NCBI RefSeq assembly: GCF_963931295.1 | Contig: NZ_OZ007001.1 | Coordinates: 2,869,001 to 2,933,000 of the forward strand | From: an uncultured Mailhella sp. | Lineage (GTDB): Bacteria > Desulfobacterota > Desulfovibrionia > Desulfovibrionales > Desulfovibrionaceae | Reading direction: 5' to 3' | Length of the DNA stretch: 64,000 nucleotides | In this document: piece by piece, positions 16,940 to 28,895 of the stretch | Numbering within the stretch: position 1 is the first letter of the stretch | Layout of the letters: each line of letters starts with the position of its first letter | Made by a program: the position numbers and the translations under genes | The notes under the pieces: generated by a model | What the model was told of the DNA's origin: nothing | Database searches by the model: none | What the model saw: only the letters and a program-made list of their open reading frames with translations

Positions 16940-17031
16940 GAGGCGTTGCCGGACCCGTCTGCAGAGCGGGAAACGTTTCTCCCCGGGAGAAAAAAGACGC
17001 GGAGCGCATGCGCGAAGCGCCGTCTGCACAC

Positions 17032-17060
17032 TTGACAAAGACGGGCCCTGTGGGTATTTT
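17032..17060 (+). promoter_or_regulatory. strong promoter for the yceD-rpmF-plsX block
   Basis: TTGACA-N17-TATTTT, perfect -35, about 20 bases before the yceD start codon. It probably drives the large ribosomal L32/lipid synthesis cluster. Confidence 0.7.
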
Positions 17061-17082
17061 GTCATGTTTCCAGAGGTAAAGC

Positions 17083-17640
17083 ATGGATCTTAGACACATC
17101 GCACTGAATGAGATTGAACCTCAGGGGCTCAGCCTCACGGTTTCCGACGAGGAAGTCTGGAAGGGGCCCATTGAGGAATATCATCTGTTATGCCGCATAG
17201 TTGAGCCAGTTGTCGCCGAAGTGTTTCTGCTTCCGCAGGCGGACGGCTGCCTGCTTCGCGGCACGATTCGGGGCGTGGTGGCCATGCCGTGCAACCGTTG
17301 CATGGAAGAGACTCTTGTGGTGCTGAACCAGAGCTTCGACGAGTTCGAGGAGTACCCCGGACACGACGAAACCGAACCGGAAGAGGAAGGTCCTGCCGAA
17401 CTTCTGGACGAATGCGCCGTGACCATGGAAGGCGGAGCGCCTTTTCTTGATCTGGCGTCGCTTTTGTGGGAGGAATTTTCGCTGGCCCTGCCGGTGAAGC
17501 CTCTCTGCAGGCCGGACTGTCGGGGATTGTGCCCCGTGTGCGGCAAGAATCTTAATGAAGGTGCCTGCAGCTGTTCCCGCGACAGCGGTGATCCGCGGCT
17601 GGCTGCTCTGCGTCAACTGAAAGTGAAACATCAGGGATGA
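17083..17640 (+). CDS. yceD: YceD family protein (DUF177)
   Basis: This 185-residue protein belongs to the DUF177/YceD family, which nearly always precedes rpmF and is linked to 23S rRNA maturation. Visible marks are the CNRCMEETLVVLNQ segment, an acidic middle (EEYPGHDETEPEEEG), and the C-terminal cysteine cluster CRPDCRGLCPVCGKNLNEG, which should bind zinc. The family context with rpmF 31 bases downstream supports the call. Confidence 0.9.
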   Translation: MDLRHIALNEIEPQGLSLTVSDEEVWKGPIEEYHLLCRIVEPVVAEVFLLPQADGCLLRGTIRGVVAMPCNRCMEETLVVLNQSFDEFEEYPGHDETEPEEEGPAELLDECAVTMEGGAPFLDLASLLWEEFSLALPVKPLCRPDCRGLCPVCGKNLNEGACSCSRDSGDPRLAALRQLKVKHQG

Positions 17641-17671
17641 CATCCCCGTTTCCGCGATAAGGAGAAACAAC

Positions 17672-17857
17672 ATGGCCGTTCAGCAGAACAAAAAGTCCCA
17701 CTCCAGAAAGTGCATGCGTCGTTCTCACGATCGTGTGGCCAAGCCCACCGTCATCTACTGCTCCTGCGGCGCTCCCACCAAGCCTCACAGCGTCTGCCCT
17801 TCCTGCGGCAAGTATGATGGCCGTCAGGTCGAACCTGTAGCCAGCAATGAGCAGTAA
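17672..17857 (+). CDS. rpmF: 50S ribosomal protein L32
   Basis: The 61-residue protein has the L32 beginning MAVQQNKKSHSRKCMRRSHD and the zinc-ribbon cysteines in YCSCGAPTKPHSVCPSCGKYDGR. It is the cysteine-containing (C+) form. The start has AAGGAGAAAC upstream. Its 3' end overlaps plsX by 11 bases in another frame, suggesting translational coupling. Confidence 0.97.
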   Translation: MAVQQNKKSHSRKCMRRSHDRVAKPTVIYCSCGAPTKPHSVCPSCGKYDGRQVEPVASNEQ

Positions 17858-18896
17858 TCGCGCAAGATTGGCCGTGGACGCCATGGGAGGGGATTTCGGC
17901 CCTTCCGTGGTCGTTCCCGGCGCGCTTCAGGCCGCTCGAAACACGGGCGCCAAAGTAATCCTTGTCGGTATTGAGGAAGCGATCCGCAAGACGCTTGCCG
18001 ATCTTTCCGAGCAGGACGGAGAAGGCGAACTGTACGAAATCGTCAACGCCACGCAGCTGGTGGAGATGACCGACAAGCCTTCCGAAGTTCTGCGCACCAA
18101 GAAGGATTCCTCCATGCAGGTGGCATGCAGGCTGGTCCGCCAGGGCAAGGCCGACGCCTTCATCAGCGCCGGTCACTCCGGTGCGGCCTATGCCTGCGGC
18201 ATGTTCATTCTCGGGCGTATTCCCGGGGTGGAACGTCCTGCTCTGGCTTCCGTGATTCCCACGGAAAAGTCGCCCATGCTCCTGCTCGACGTGGGCGCCA
18301 ACGTGGAGTGCCGTCCGCATCATCTTTTTCAGTTCGGACTTATGGGCGCCACCTTCGTCAAGGACATCCTCGGCTATGAGGATCCGCGGGTTGGCATCCT
18401 GAGCATCGGCGAAGAGGAAGGCAAGGGAAATTCCCTGGTCAAGAGCAGCTATGAACTGCTCAAGCAGGCTTCCAACCTCAACTTCATCGGCAACGCCGAG
18501 GGCCGGGATCTGTTTACCGGCAACATCGACGTGGCGGTGTGCGACGGCTTTGTGGGCAACATCGCCCTCAAGCTGAGCGAGGGCCTGGCCACTTCCCTGA
18601 CGCATCTTCTGAAAAGGGAACTGCTCAACAACGGGATTCTGCCCCGCGTGGGCGCGTTCCTTTCCCTGAAGGCGTTCCAGAACTTCAAAAAGATGGTGGA
18701 CTATGCGGAATACGGCGGCGCGCCCCTGCTCGGTCTGAAGGGCATCGCCATCGTGTGTCACGGAAAGTCCAATCCCAAGGCCATCACCAGCGCCGTCACC
18801 ATGGCCAACACCTATGTGGTCAAGGGCACGCAGCAGCGCCTGGTGGAAACCATCAGCGCCAACGAGGAGCTGACGAGTTACGGTCGCAGCGTCTAG
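17847..18896 (+). CDS. plsX: phosphate acyltransferase PlsX
   Basis: PlsX makes acyl-phosphate from acyl-ACP for phosphatidic acid synthesis. The 349-residue product shows LAVDAMGGDFGPSVVVPGAL at the N-terminus, ISAGHSGAAYACGMFILGRIPGVERPALA, LLLDVGANVECRP, and GFVGNIALKLSEG. Length is normal. The start overlaps rpmF; the usual order yceD-rpmF-plsX-fabH is kept. After the stop lies a long perfect hairpin (18914-18960). Confidence 0.96.
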   Translation: MSSNRARLAVDAMGGDFGPSVVVPGALQAARNTGAKVILVGIEEAIRKTLADLSEQDGEGELYEIVNATQLVEMTDKPSEVLRTKKDSSMQVACRLVRQGKADAFISAGHSGAAYACGMFILGRIPGVERPALASVIPTEKSPMLLLDVGANVECRPHHLFQFGLMGATFVKDILGYEDPRVGILSIGEEEGKGNSLVKSSYELLKQASNLNFIGNAEGRDLFTGNIDVAVCDGFVGNIALKLSEGLATSLTHLLKRELLNNGILPRVGAFLSLKAFQNFKKMVDYAEYGGAPLLGLKGIAIVCHGKSNPKAITSAVTMANTYVVKGTQQRLVETISANEELTSYGRSV

Positions 18897-18913
18897 CTGC
18901 TCATCATGTTTTT

Positions 18914-18960
18914 CGTCGTGCGGAAAGTTCTCCCCTTTCGAGAGGTCTTTCCGCACGACG
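18914..18960 (+). repeat. long perfect hairpin between plsX and fabH
   Basis: CGTCGTGCGGAAAG pairs perfectly over 14 bp with CTTTCCGCACGACG, with a further inner TCTC/GAGA pairing. No T-run follows, so it is more likely an mRNA processing or stability structure within the operon than a terminator. Confidence 0.65.
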
Positions 18961-19145
18961 TGCCGTGAAAGCCGGCGCGTCTGCGCCGCCTGACGGAACA
19001 GGGCGTTTCTTCATGCGTCCTGCCGGCCGCTTCGTCCCTTTGCGGAAAATGTGCGGCTTCTTTCGGAGGGAGGCCGTGCGCGCCTTTTCTCTCCGTCTTA
19101 AAAGGAACGACCGCCGCCACGCGTGCGGCTGTGTTCGGACATCTC

Positions 19146-20150
19146 ATGAATCATCCCTGCTATATTTGTGGACTCGGCTCCTGCATTCCTCCCCGCGTCA
19201 TGACCAATCATGATCTGGAAAAGCTGGTGGAAACTTCCGACGAATGGATCACCACCAGAACGGGCATCAAGGAACGACACGTTCTCGAAGATGGCGTCAA
19301 CGCTTCCGACTGCGGCGCAGAAGCCGCCCGCGCGGCCCTTGAAGAGGCCGGCGTGCTTCCGGAAGAGGTCACTCATGTTTTCGTGGCCACCTGCACCCCC
19401 GATTATCTCTGCCCCAGCACGGCCTGCGTGATTGCTTCCAAGCTCGGCATTTCCGCCGCCGACGGTCGCATGGGCAACGTCATGTGCCTCGACTTCAACG
19501 CCGCATGCACCGGTTTCGTGTACGGCCTGGAGCTTGCGCGCAACACCGTGCAGAGCCATCCCGACGCCGTCGTTCTCCTCGTGGCGACCGAGGCTCTTTC
19601 CCGCCGCACCAATTTTACCGACCGCACCACCTGCGTGCTCTTCGGCGACGCCGCCGGCGCGGTGGTTATTCGCTCCGAAGAGAAGGGCGCGCTCTGGCAG
19701 CTTCGCGACGTCGTGTGCTCTTCCGACGGTTCCCTCCACGATCTCATCAAGATCGGCGGCGGCTCCGCCTGCCACATCAAGGAAGGGGACGCCGTGGGCG
19801 CGGACTGGTTCATTTCCATGCAGGGCATGGCCGTGTTCAAGCACGCCGTGCGCAGCATGACCGAAGAGAGTCAGACCATTCTTGCCCGCAACGGCATTTC
19901 CCTGGACGAGCTCGATCTCTTCATTCCTCATCAGGCCAATCTCAGAATCATCAAGGCCGTGGGCGAACGGCTCGGCATCGACGAGAGCAAGGTGTTCGCC
20001 AACGTGCAGCACTACGGCAACACCTCCGCGGCCACGCTTCCCGTGGCCATGGAAGACGCCCGCCGCTCCGGCGCGCTCAAACCGGGCATGAAGGTTCTGC
20101 TGACCAGCTTCGGCGGCGGCATGACCTGGGGTTCTGCGCTGCTGGCCTAG
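19146..20150 (+). CDS. fabH: 3-oxoacyl-ACP synthase III (KAS III)
   Basis: FabH starts fatty-acid synthesis by condensing an acyl-CoA with malonyl-ACP. The 334-residue protein has YICGLGSCIPPRVMTN, SDEWITTRTGIKER, the active Cys in DFNAACTGFVYGLE, His in FIPHQANLRII and Asn in QHYGNTSAATLP, i.e. the full Cys-His-Asn triad. I chose the ATG of MNHPCYICG; a GTG five codons earlier is also possible, and neither has a strong ribosome-binding site. It lies about 250 bases after plsX. Confidence 0.95.
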   Translation: MNHPCYICGLGSCIPPRVMTNHDLEKLVETSDEWITTRTGIKERHVLEDGVNASDCGAEAARAALEEAGVLPEEVTHVFVATCTPDYLCPSTACVIASKLGISAADGRMGNVMCLDFNAACTGFVYGLELARNTVQSHPDAVVLLVATEALSRRTNFTDRTTCVLFGDAAGAVVIRSEEKGALWQLRDVVCSSDGSLHDLIKIGGGSACHIKEGDAVGADWFISMQGMAVFKHAVRSMTEESQTILARNGISLDELDLFIPHQANLRIIKAVGERLGIDESKVFANVQHYGNTSAATLPVAMEDARRSGALKPGMKVLLTSFGGGMTWGSALLA

Positions 20151-20209
20151 TTTCTCCGTTGTCATTTCCCCGGAAAACGCTTAGTATTCCCCCCATCAGG
20201 AGCATGAGC

Positions 20210-20953
<744 letters not shown>

Positions 20954-21086
20954 GGATATTTCCGGAAAAGCCCGGCGTCCTTTCCGCTGTCGGTCCGGGG
21001 CGCGGGATTTTCCCTTAGTCGTCTGGCAAAGCCGGAGCAGAGCTTCCGGCGCAAGTAGAAACCTGAAACACCCCCTGGAGGGAACC

Positions 21087-21323
21087 ATGGCCGCCGTTGA
21101 AGATAAAGTTAAGCAGATCATCGTCGAACAGCTTCAGCTTTCTGAAGAAGAAGTGACTCCCGAAGCTTCCTTCATCGAAGATCTGGGTGCTGACTCTCTC
21201 GACCTGACCGAGCTCATCATGGCCTTTGAAGAAGCCTTCGGCGTGGAAATCGCCGACGAAGACGCTCAGAAGATCCTGAAGGTCAAGGACGCCATCAACT
21301 ATATTGAAAGCAAGCAGAAGTAA
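21087..21323 (+). CDS. acpP: acyl carrier protein
   Basis: The 78-residue acidic protein carries the phosphopantetheine attachment site Ser in [17 protein letters not shown]. It holds growing acyl chains in fatty-acid synthesis. CTGGAGGGAACC precedes the ATG. Two hairpins follow within 60 bases, one (21359-21383) a perfect 8-bp stem, consistent with separate tuning of its abundant message. Confidence 0.97.
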   Translation: MAAVEDKVKQIIVEQLQLSEEEVTPEASFIEDLGADSLDLTELIMAFEEAFGVEIADEDAQKILKVKDAINYIESKQK

Positions 21324-21358
21324 GTTATTACTTCCTTTCATCTTGTTTTCATGAAGAT

Positions 21359-21383
21359 GCCGGGGAGCTTCGCGTTCCCCGGC
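21359..21383 (+). repeat. hairpin in the acpP-fabF gap
   Basis: GCCGGGGA-N9-TCCCCGGC, perfect 8-bp stem without a T-run; a weaker CATCTT/AAGATG stem lies just before it. The rest of the 357-base gap (21384-21680) shows no gene. Confidence 0.5.
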
Positions 21384-21680
21384 GTATTCGAGTTTCGGCG
21401 GCTTCGCCGTTGGCGAGCCGCACGGCGTCCGCGGGAGCGGACGCCCGCGTCCTGTCCGGCAAGACAGTTGTCCGGCAGGGGAGCGCGGCCCTCGACAGGG
21501 CATCCGCTCTGACGGCCCGTGAACGTTCCGGGCCGAGAGCTGTTTTTGGACGGGCGCTTCGCGGAAGGAGAGGTCCGCGCGAAACCGGACTTGAGGAACA
21601 GCGTTCCGAAGTTCTGTTTTCAGAAGCGTTCCGCCATGTTGGGAACATTTTCCCGTCACCTTTATCTGGAGTTGTTCCGC

Positions 21681-22925
21681 GTGGATCGTAAGCGCATAGT
21701 CATTACCGGCCTTTCCGCCATCACTCCTCTGGGCACCGACCTTGAGAGCAGCTGGGAGGCCCTGCTTGCCGGCAAGTCCGGCATCGGTCGCATCACCCAT
21801 TTTGATTCCACCGAATTTCCCACGCACATTGCGGGCGAAGTAAAGGATTTCAAGCCTGAAGAGTTCATTCCGGCCAAGCAGTGCCGCAAGATGGACCGTT
21901 TCTGTCAGCTCGCCGTCTGCGCGGGCATGCAGCTCGTGGCCGATTCCGGTCTCAAAATCGACGAGAGCAACGCTCAGCGCGTGGGCGTGGTGCTCGGCGT
22001 CGGTCTCGGCGGCCTCAAGACCATTGAAGACTTCCACGAAAAGCTGCGCACGTCCGGCCCCAACCGCGTATCTCCCTTCTATATTCCCATGCTCATTTCC
22101 AATATGGCTCCCGGTCAGGTGGCCATATTCACCGGCGCCAAGGGCATCAACGTGGTGTCCACCAGCGCCTGCGCCTCGGCCCTGCACGCCATAGGCAGCG
22201 CCTATGATCAGCTCGTGCTCGGCCGCGCCGACGCCATCCTCACGGGCGGCGCGGAATCCACCATCACGGAAATGGGCATTTCCGGGTTCACGGCCATGAA
22301 GGCGCTGTGCACGGCCCATCAGGATGAGCCCGAAAAGGCTTCCCGTCCCTTCGACGCCGGCCGCAGCGGCTTCATCATGGGCGAAGGCGCCGGCATGCTC
22401 ATGCTGGAAACGCTGGAGCACGCGCTCGCCCGCGGCGCGAAAATCTACGCGGAAGTCGTGGGCTTCGGCGCTTCCGACGACGCCCATCACATGGTGGCTC
22501 CCCTGGAAACCGGCGAGGGCATGGCCGCGAGCATGCGCAATGCTCTGGCCGACGCCGGACTTTCTCCCGACGCCATCGACCATGTGAGCGCCCACGGCAC
22601 TTCCACGCACGCCAACGACGCCGCCGAAACCAAGGCGATGCACGAAGTGTTCGGCGATCATGCGAAGGATCTCGCCATCACGGGCGTGAAGTCGCAGATA
22701 GGCCATCTGCTCGGCGCTTCCGGCGGCGTGGCCAGCGTGTTTGCGTCGCTGTCGCTTTCCACCGGCATGGTGCCCGGCACCATCAATCAGGAAACGCCTG
22801 ATCCCGAGTGCGATCTCAATTACATGGGCGGCGGTTCGAAAAAGCTCGATCCCCGCTATGCCATGATAAATTCCTTCGGCTTTGGCGGCACCAACGCCAG
22901 CCTTGTGCTGAAGAAGTTCGATTAA
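21681..22925 (+). CDS. fabF: 3-oxoacyl-ACP synthase II (KAS II)
   Basis: FabF elongates acyl-ACP with malonyl-ACP. From the GTG at 21681 the product has 414 residues, the normal size, starting [18 protein letters not shown]. The Cys-His-His triad is visible: [32 protein letters not shown] and [13 protein letters not shown]. An upstream frame extension of 54 codons is not KAS-like. CTGGAG lies 10 bases before the GTG. glyA begins 47 bases later. Confidence 0.95.
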   Translation: MDRKRIVITGLSAITPLGTDLESSWEALLAGKSGIGRITHFDSTEFPTHIAGEVKDFKPEEFIPAKQCRKMDRFCQLAVCAGMQLVADSGLKIDESNAQRVGVVLGVGLGGLKTIEDFHEKLRTSGPNRVSPFYIPMLISNMAPGQVAIFTGAKGINVVSTSACASALHAIGSAYDQLVLGRADAILTGGAESTITEMGISGFTAMKALCTAHQDEPEKASRPFDAGRSGFIMGEGAGMLMLETLEHALARGAKIYAEVVGFGASDDAHHMVAPLETGEGMAASMRNALADAGLSPDAIDHVSAHGTSTHANDAAETKAMHEVFGDHAKDLAITGVKSQIGHLLGASGGVASVFASLSLSTGMVPGTINQETPDPECDLNYMGGGSKKLDPRYAMINSFGFGGTNASLVLKKFD

Positions 22926-22972
22926 TCTGCAGGGCCGGGGGACCGGCCCTCAATTTTCAGGAACGGAGAACC

Positions 22973-24217
<1,245 letters not shown>

Positions 24218-24225
24218 ATACAGGG

Positions 24226-24266
24226 GACGGCCCTGCGCTTTTTCGTGCGCGGGGCCGTCTTTTTTT
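24226..24266 (+). terminator. terminator after glyA
   Basis: GACGGCCC...GGGCCGTC with an inner TGCGC/GCGCG pairing, followed by TTTTTTT. Confidence 0.85.
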
Positions 24267-24322
24267 CCCGTTTTCAAACGGGCTTGCACATGATAGTTTC
24301 CGTTGATGGAACAGGAGGCGCT

Positions 24323-24865
24323 ATGGCGCAGGGCGGCAGAGCCAGCTGGCCACGGTATTTCATGGACATCGCCTACCTTGTGGCGGAACGCTCCACCTGT
24401 CTGAGAAGAAAGGTGGGGGCTGTTGCCGTGCTCGATCGGCGCATTCTGGCAACGGGCTACAACGGCGCGCCCTCCGGCGTGCCTCACTGCCTTGAGGCCG
24501 GCTGTCTGCGCGCGCAGCTCGGCATTCCTTCCGGGCAGAGGCATGAGATCTGCCGCGGCATTCACGCCGAACAGAACGTCATCATTCAGGCGGCGGTTCA
24601 CGGCATCTCCCTGCGCGGGGCAGAGCTTTTCTGCACCACGTATCCGTGTTTTATCTGTGCGAAAATGCTTATTAATTGCGGCATTAAAAAAATATGGGTT
24701 TCAGAAAATTATCCGGATGAGTTCTCGAAGAACATGCTGGCGGAAGCCGGCGTCGAGGTCATCCATCTGCCGCACGGCGCGGATGAGGCGTGCCCCGTGA
24801 GCGGGGAAGCTCTCTGCGATAAGAGCGCCGCGGCGGGAGAGGAAAAGGAAGGAGGCAAGGCGTGA
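24323..24865 (+). CDS. dCMP deaminase (ComEB type)
   Basis: This 180-residue zinc enzyme deaminates dCMP to dUMP for dTTP synthesis. The zinc-binding motifs are HAEQN ([12 protein letters not shown]) and PCxxC ([13 protein letters not shown]). The extra [10 protein letters not shown] segment matches the usual second zinc region of ComEB enzymes. ACAGGAGGCG lies just before the ATG. Its 3' end overlaps ribD by 4 bases. The Lys/Glu-rich tail after residue 160 is an extension without a recognised role. Confidence 0.9.
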   Translation: MAQGGRASWPRYFMDIAYLVAERSTCLRRKVGAVAVLDRRILATGYNGAPSGVPHCLEAGCLRAQLGIPSGQRHEICRGIHAEQNVIIQAAVHGISLRGAELFCTTYPCFICAKMLINCGIKKIWVSENYPDEFSKNMLAEAGVEVIHLPHGADEACPVSGEALCDKSAAAGEEKEGGKA

Positions 24866-25992
24866 ATCGTCACGAAAATTTCATGCGCAGGGCCCTGGAA
24901 CTGGCCGAAAGAGGGCGCTGGAGCACGGCTCCCAATCCCACGGTCGGCGCTGTGCTGGTGCAGGACGACAAGATCGTCGCCGAGGGCTGGCATCAGGTGT
25001 GCGGACAGGGGCACGCGGAAGTGAACTGCCTGCGCGACGCCCGCGAAAAGGGCGTGGATCCCTCGCTCTGCACGCTGTACGTCACGCTGGAGCCCTGCAA
25101 TCATCAGGGCAAGACGCCTCCCTGCACGAAGGCCATTCTGGAAGCGGGCATTCCTCATGTGGTGGTCGGCATGCCCGACGTGAACGCGCAGGCTGCGGGC
25201 GGCGCGGAATATCTGCGCTCCATGGGCGTAGAGGTGGAGATGGGCGTGCTTGAGAAGGAGTGCCGCGATCTTGTGGCCGACTTCATCGTGTGGCAGACCA
25301 CGCGTCGTCCGTACGTCATTCTCAAGATGGCCTCCACGCTCGACGGACGCATCGCTACGCGGGCGGGCCGCTCCCAGCTCATTTCCAACCGGGCCTCGCA
25401 CGAAGAGGTCATGCGTCTGCGCGAGAACATCGGCCGAGCGGGCGGCGCGGTGCTTGTGGGCGGCAACACGTTTCTTCTGGACAATCCCCGTCTTACCGCG
25501 CGCACGGCGAGCGCCCAGCGTCAGCCTCTGGCCGCGGTGATGACCTCCCGTCTGCCTGCGGGGGACACGAGCTGCCATCTGCTCGACGACAGGCCGCAGG
25601 ACTGCGTGTTCTTCAGCACGGCGGCACAGGCGGCGTCGCCTTCCGCGGCGGCGCTGCGCAATCGCGGCGCGCGGGTGTACGGCGTGGACTGCCCGGCGGG
25701 CAAGCACGCCCTCGACGTGGAAGAGGCGCTTGTGGGCCTGCGGGAAAACGAGCACTGCCTGTACGTGCTTTGCGAGGGCGGCGGCAAGCTCGCGCTTTCG
25801 CTTCTGGAACGCGGTCTTGTGGATGAATTTCATCTGCATCTTTCTCCCGCCATTCTCGGCGACGCCGACGCTACGCCCGTGTTCTCGGGCCGCACCGTGG
25901 ACAGCATGGACGACGCGCTGCGCATGCGCGTGGTGAAAACTTCCGTGGTGGACGGCGACATTCATCTTTATTTCCGCGCAGACAGAGGATAG
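24862..25992 (+). CDS. ribD: bifunctional riboflavin deaminase/reductase RibD
   Basis: RibD carries out the second and third steps of riboflavin synthesis. The 376-residue protein has an N-terminal deaminase domain (about 1-145) with zinc motifs [10 protein letters not shown] and [11 protein letters not shown], and a C-terminal NADPH reductase domain with [17 protein letters not shown] and [16 protein letters not shown]. Start overlaps comEB (ATGA-type overlap), end is 2 bases before ribE. No FMN riboswitch-like leader precedes this operon. Confidence 0.96.
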   Translation: MNRHENFMRRALELAERGRWSTAPNPTVGAVLVQDDKIVAEGWHQVCGQGHAEVNCLRDAREKGVDPSLCTLYVTLEPCNHQGKTPPCTKAILEAGIPHVVVGMPDVNAQAAGGAEYLRSMGVEVEMGVLEKECRDLVADFIVWQTTRRPYVILKMASTLDGRIATRAGRSQLISNRASHEEVMRLRENIGRAGGAVLVGGNTFLLDNPRLTARTASAQRQPLAAVMTSRLPAGDTSCHLLDDRPQDCVFFSTAAQAASPSAAALRNRGARVYGVDCPAGKHALDVEEALVGLRENEHCLYVLCEGGGKLALSLLERGLVDEFHLHLSPAILGDADATPVFSGRTVDSMDDALRMRVVKTSVVDGDIHLYFRADRG

Positions 25993-25994
25993 TC

Positions 25995-26660
25995 ATGTTT
26001 ACGGGACTTGTGGAAGGGCAGGGCCGCGTCGAGGCCGTGGACAAGCGCGGCGGAGACATCCTGTTCCGGTTTCATCCGCTGTTTGCGTGGGACAGGCCCG
26101 AAATCGGCGAATCCGTGTCCTGCAACGGCGTGTGCCTCACCATGGAAACGTGGATTCCCGCCGGACCGTCGTTCACGGCGTTTGCTTCGGCGGAAACGCT
26201 GTCGTGCTCCAATCTCGGCGGCCTGACCGTGGGCGGCCTTGTGAACATGGAGCGCGCCATGGCCATGGGAGAGCGTTTCGGCGGTCACATCGTGAGCGGA
26301 CATGTGGACGCCGTGGCGAGAGTGGAGAGCGTGCGCCCCGTGGGGCAGTCGCGCTGCGTCCGCCTCGTGTTCGAGCCGGAGTGGAGTTCGCAGATCGTGC
26401 CCAAGGGCTCGGTGACGCTGGACGGCATCAGTCTTACCGTGAACGACTGCGGCCCCGGTTTTCTGGAAGTGAACATCATTCCCGAAACCTGGCGCGTGAC
26501 CACCGTGGCCTTCTGGCGTCCGGGCTCGGCGGTGAATCTGGAAACGGACGTCATCGGCAAGTATGTGAAGCACCTCATGCAGCCCTACGCCCCCGGCGGC
26601 AAGGCTCCCGAGGAGCGCGTGACCATGGACTTTCTGCGTCGTAACGGCTTCGGCCTTTGA
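25995..26660 (+). CDS. ribE: riboflavin synthase alpha subunit
   Basis: This enzyme converts two 6,7-dimethyl-8-ribityllumazines to riboflavin. The 221-residue protein begins MFTGLVEGQGRVEAV and has the expected two internal repeats, each with a lumazine-binding segment (GESVSCNGVCLT and KGSVTLDGISLTVND), and GGHIVSGHVDAVA at the first repeat end. Confidence 0.96.
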   Translation: MFTGLVEGQGRVEAVDKRGGDILFRFHPLFAWDRPEIGESVSCNGVCLTMETWIPAGPSFTAFASAETLSCSNLGGLTVGGLVNMERAMAMGERFGGHIVSGHVDAVARVESVRPVGQSRCVRLVFEPEWSSQIVPKGSVTLDGISLTVNDCGPGFLEVNIIPETWRVTTVAFWRPGSAVNLETDVIGKYVKHLMQPYAPGGKAPEERVTMDFLRRNGFGL

Positions 26661-26669
26661 GGACAGCGT

Positions 26670-27890
26670 ATGCCCCTTTGCAGTGTGGAGACCGCCCTTG
26701 ACGATCTTAAAAAGGGCAGAATGATCATCCTTGTGGATGACGAAGACCGAGAGAACGAAGGCGATCTTGTGGCGGCCGCCGAGTTCGTTACCCCCGAAAT
26801 CATCAATTTCATGTCCCGGGAGGGCAGGGGACTCATCTGCCTTTCCCTTTCCGCCGAGCGCGCCGACGCGCTGAATCTGCCGCTCATGACGCGGCGAAAC
26901 GGCTCGAAGTTCGGCACGAACTTCACGGTGTCCATCGACGCCGCAAAGAGCGAATTTCCGGCCATTTCCGCCGCAGGACGCGCCCATACCGTGCGCGCGG
27001 CCGTGGCCGACGGCGCCAGGCCCTCGGATCTGGTTTCACCCGGCTGCATATTTCCTCTGCGCGCGAAGAAGGGCGGCGTGCTCACCCGCGCGGGACAGAC
27101 GGAAGGCAGCGTGGATCTGTGCCGCATGGCCGGCCTCAAGGAAGCGGCCGTCATCTGCGAAATCATGAAGGACGACGGCACCATGGCCCGCATGGCCGAT
27201 CTTGAAAAGTTTGCCGCCGAGCATGGCCTGCACATCGCCGCCAACAAGGACATCATCTGCTGGCGTCTGGAGCACGGCGAAGTGGCCGTGAAGCGCGCGG
27301 CCGAGGCTTCCATGCCCACGAAGTACGGCACGTTCCGCATCATCGCCTATGAAAATTCCGTGGACGGCCGCACCCATGTGGCCCTCGTGAAGGGCGACGT
27401 GACCACTGGCGAACCCGTGCTCGCCCGCGTTCACAGCGAATGCCTGACCGGCGACGTGTTCGGCTCCATGCGCTGCGACTGCGGCGGTCAGCTGGCCGCG
27501 GCGCTGCGTCAGATAGAAAGGGAAGGCCGCGGCGTGCTGCTCTACATGCGGCAGGAAGGCCGCGGCATAGGTCTGGCCAACAAGATCAAGGCCTACGCGC
27601 TTCAGGAACAGGGCCTGGACACCGTGGAAGCGAACATTCGTCTTGGCTTCCGGCCCGATTTGCGCGATTATGGCGTCGGCGCTCAGATTCTGGTGGATCT
27701 GGGCATTCGCAAGCTCCGTCTGCTGACCAACAATCCCACCAAGATCGTGGGGCTGGAAGGCTACGGACTCGACATCGTGGAGCGGGTGCCCATCGAGCAG
27801 GAGCCAGGCCGCTACAATGAAGACTACCTGCTGACGAAGAAAGAAAAAATGGGCCACCTGCTCAAGCGGGTATGCCCCAAGACAGAGTGA
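26670..27890 (+). CDS. ribBA: bifunctional DHBP synthase / GTP cyclohydrolase II
   Basis: The 406-residue fusion makes both starting compounds of riboflavin. Residues 1-205 form 3,4-dihydroxy-2-butanone 4-phosphate synthase ([20 protein letters not shown], then [20 protein letters not shown]). Residues 206-406 form GTP cyclohydrolase II with the zinc cysteines in [21 protein letters not shown] and the [12 protein letters not shown] segment. Both domains appear complete. It sits between ribE and ribH. Confidence 0.96.
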   Translation: MPLCSVETALDDLKKGRMIILVDDEDRENEGDLVAAAEFVTPEIINFMSREGRGLICLSLSAERADALNLPLMTRRNGSKFGTNFTVSIDAAKSEFPAISAAGRAHTVRAAVADGARPSDLVSPGCIFPLRAKKGGVLTRAGQTEGSVDLCRMAGLKEAAVICEIMKDDGTMARMADLEKFAAEHGLHIAANKDIICWRLEHGEVAVKRAAEASMPTKYGTFRIIAYENSVDGRTHVALVKGDVTTGEPVLARVHSECLTGDVFGSMRCDCGGQLAAALRQIEREGRGVLLYMRQEGRGIGLANKIKAYALQEQGLDTVEANIRLGFRPDLRDYGVGAQILVDLGIRKLRLLTNNPTKIVGLEGYGLDIVERVPIEQEPGRYNEDYLLTKKEKMGHLLKRVCPKTE

Positions 27891-27897
27891 GGACATC

Positions 27898-28368
27898 ATG
27901 TATTCCGTCAAGACCATAGAAGGACAGCTCAATGCCCAGGGGCTGAAGATCGCCATTGTGGCGTCGCGTTTCAACGACTTCATCGTTCAGCATCTCGTGG
28001 AAGGCGCCATCGACTACCTGACCCGTCACGGCGCGGCGCAGGAAGACATCACCGTGGTGCGCGTTCCCGGCGCGTATGAGCTGCCCATCGTGTGCAAGAA
28101 GATGGCCGCGTTCTCGCAGTACAACGGCATCATCGCTCTCGGAGCGGTCATCCGCGGCAGCACTCCCCATTTCGACTACGTCTGCTCCGAAGCCGCCAAG
28201 GGCATTGCGCAGGTGTCTCTGCAGTCCGGTCTGCCCGTGGGCTTCGGTCTGCTGACCTGCGACACGCTTGAACAGGCCATTGAGCGCGCCGGCGCCCATG
28301 TGGGCAACAAGGGGGCGGAAACCGCCGCCGCCGTTGTGGAAACCATCCGCGTCATGGAGCAGCTGTAA
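27898..28368 (+). CDS. ribH: 6,7-dimethyl-8-ribityllumazine synthase
   Basis: RibH condenses the RibA/D and RibB products. The 156-residue protein has [31 protein letters not shown] and [21 protein letters not shown], whose His is the usual catalytic base. The stop TAA shares its last base with the ATG of nusB. Confidence 0.96.
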   Translation: MYSVKTIEGQLNAQGLKIAIVASRFNDFIVQHLVEGAIDYLTRHGAAQEDITVVRVPGAYELPIVCKKMAAFSQYNGIIALGAVIRGSTPHFDYVCSEAAKGIAQVSLQSGLPVGFGLLTCDTLEQAIERAGAHVGNKGAETAAAVVETIRVMEQL

Positions 28369-28829
28369 TGGGTGCAAAAGAACCCTCCCGTCGCGCACAG
28401 CGTCTGCTGGCCTTTCAGGCCCTGTATGGTCAGGAATTTCTGGAATGCGCTTCCGTGGAACAGCTCAAGGCCGCCTTCCTTGCCGTGCCCCGTCAGGACG
28501 AGGCTCTGGAGCAGGACGGCGAACCTTCCGGCTTCGCCTGGGAGCTGGTGTACGGCGTGTGGCAGCATCGCGACGAGCTTGACGCCGTCATCGAGCGCTT
28601 CGCCCGCAACTGGCGGCTGGATCGCGTGGGGCGAGTGGAACTGAATCTGCTGCGCCTCGGCGTGTATGAAATGCTGTACCGCGCCGACGTTCCGCCCAAG
28701 GTCTCCATGAACGAAGCCCTCGAACTCGACAAGCAGTACGGCGATTCGCGTTCCCACACCTTTGTCAACGGCATTCTCGACGCGGTGAGCAAGGCCGTGG
28801 ACAAGGGAGAACTGCGCAGCCGCGGCTGA
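28368..28829 (+). CDS. nusB: transcription antitermination factor NusB
   Basis: The 153-residue helical protein binds boxA RNA with NusE (S10) to support rRNA transcription. Visible is SRRAQRLLAFQALYG near the start and LNLLRLGVYEMLYRADVPPKVSMNEALELDKQYG at the C-terminal core. The ribH-nusB one-base overlap is a common arrangement. Confidence 0.94.
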   Translation: MGAKEPSRRAQRLLAFQALYGQEFLECASVEQLKAAFLAVPRQDEALEQDGEPSGFAWELVYGVWQHRDELDAVIERFARNWRLDRVGRVELNLLRLGVYEMLYRADVPPKVSMNEALELDKQYGDSRSHTFVNGILDAVSKAVDKGELRSRG

Positions 28830-28895
28830 TGCCGCATCGGAAATATCTCTCGATCTGTTATCGCGGGCGCACGCCCGAAGCTTCAAGGAACAAAA

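Noticed and set aside
24267..24322. Looked for an FMN riboswitch before the riboflavin genes
   Set aside because: Only 56 bases separate the glyA terminator from comEB, too short for the conserved FMN aptamer, and none is seen inside the operon.
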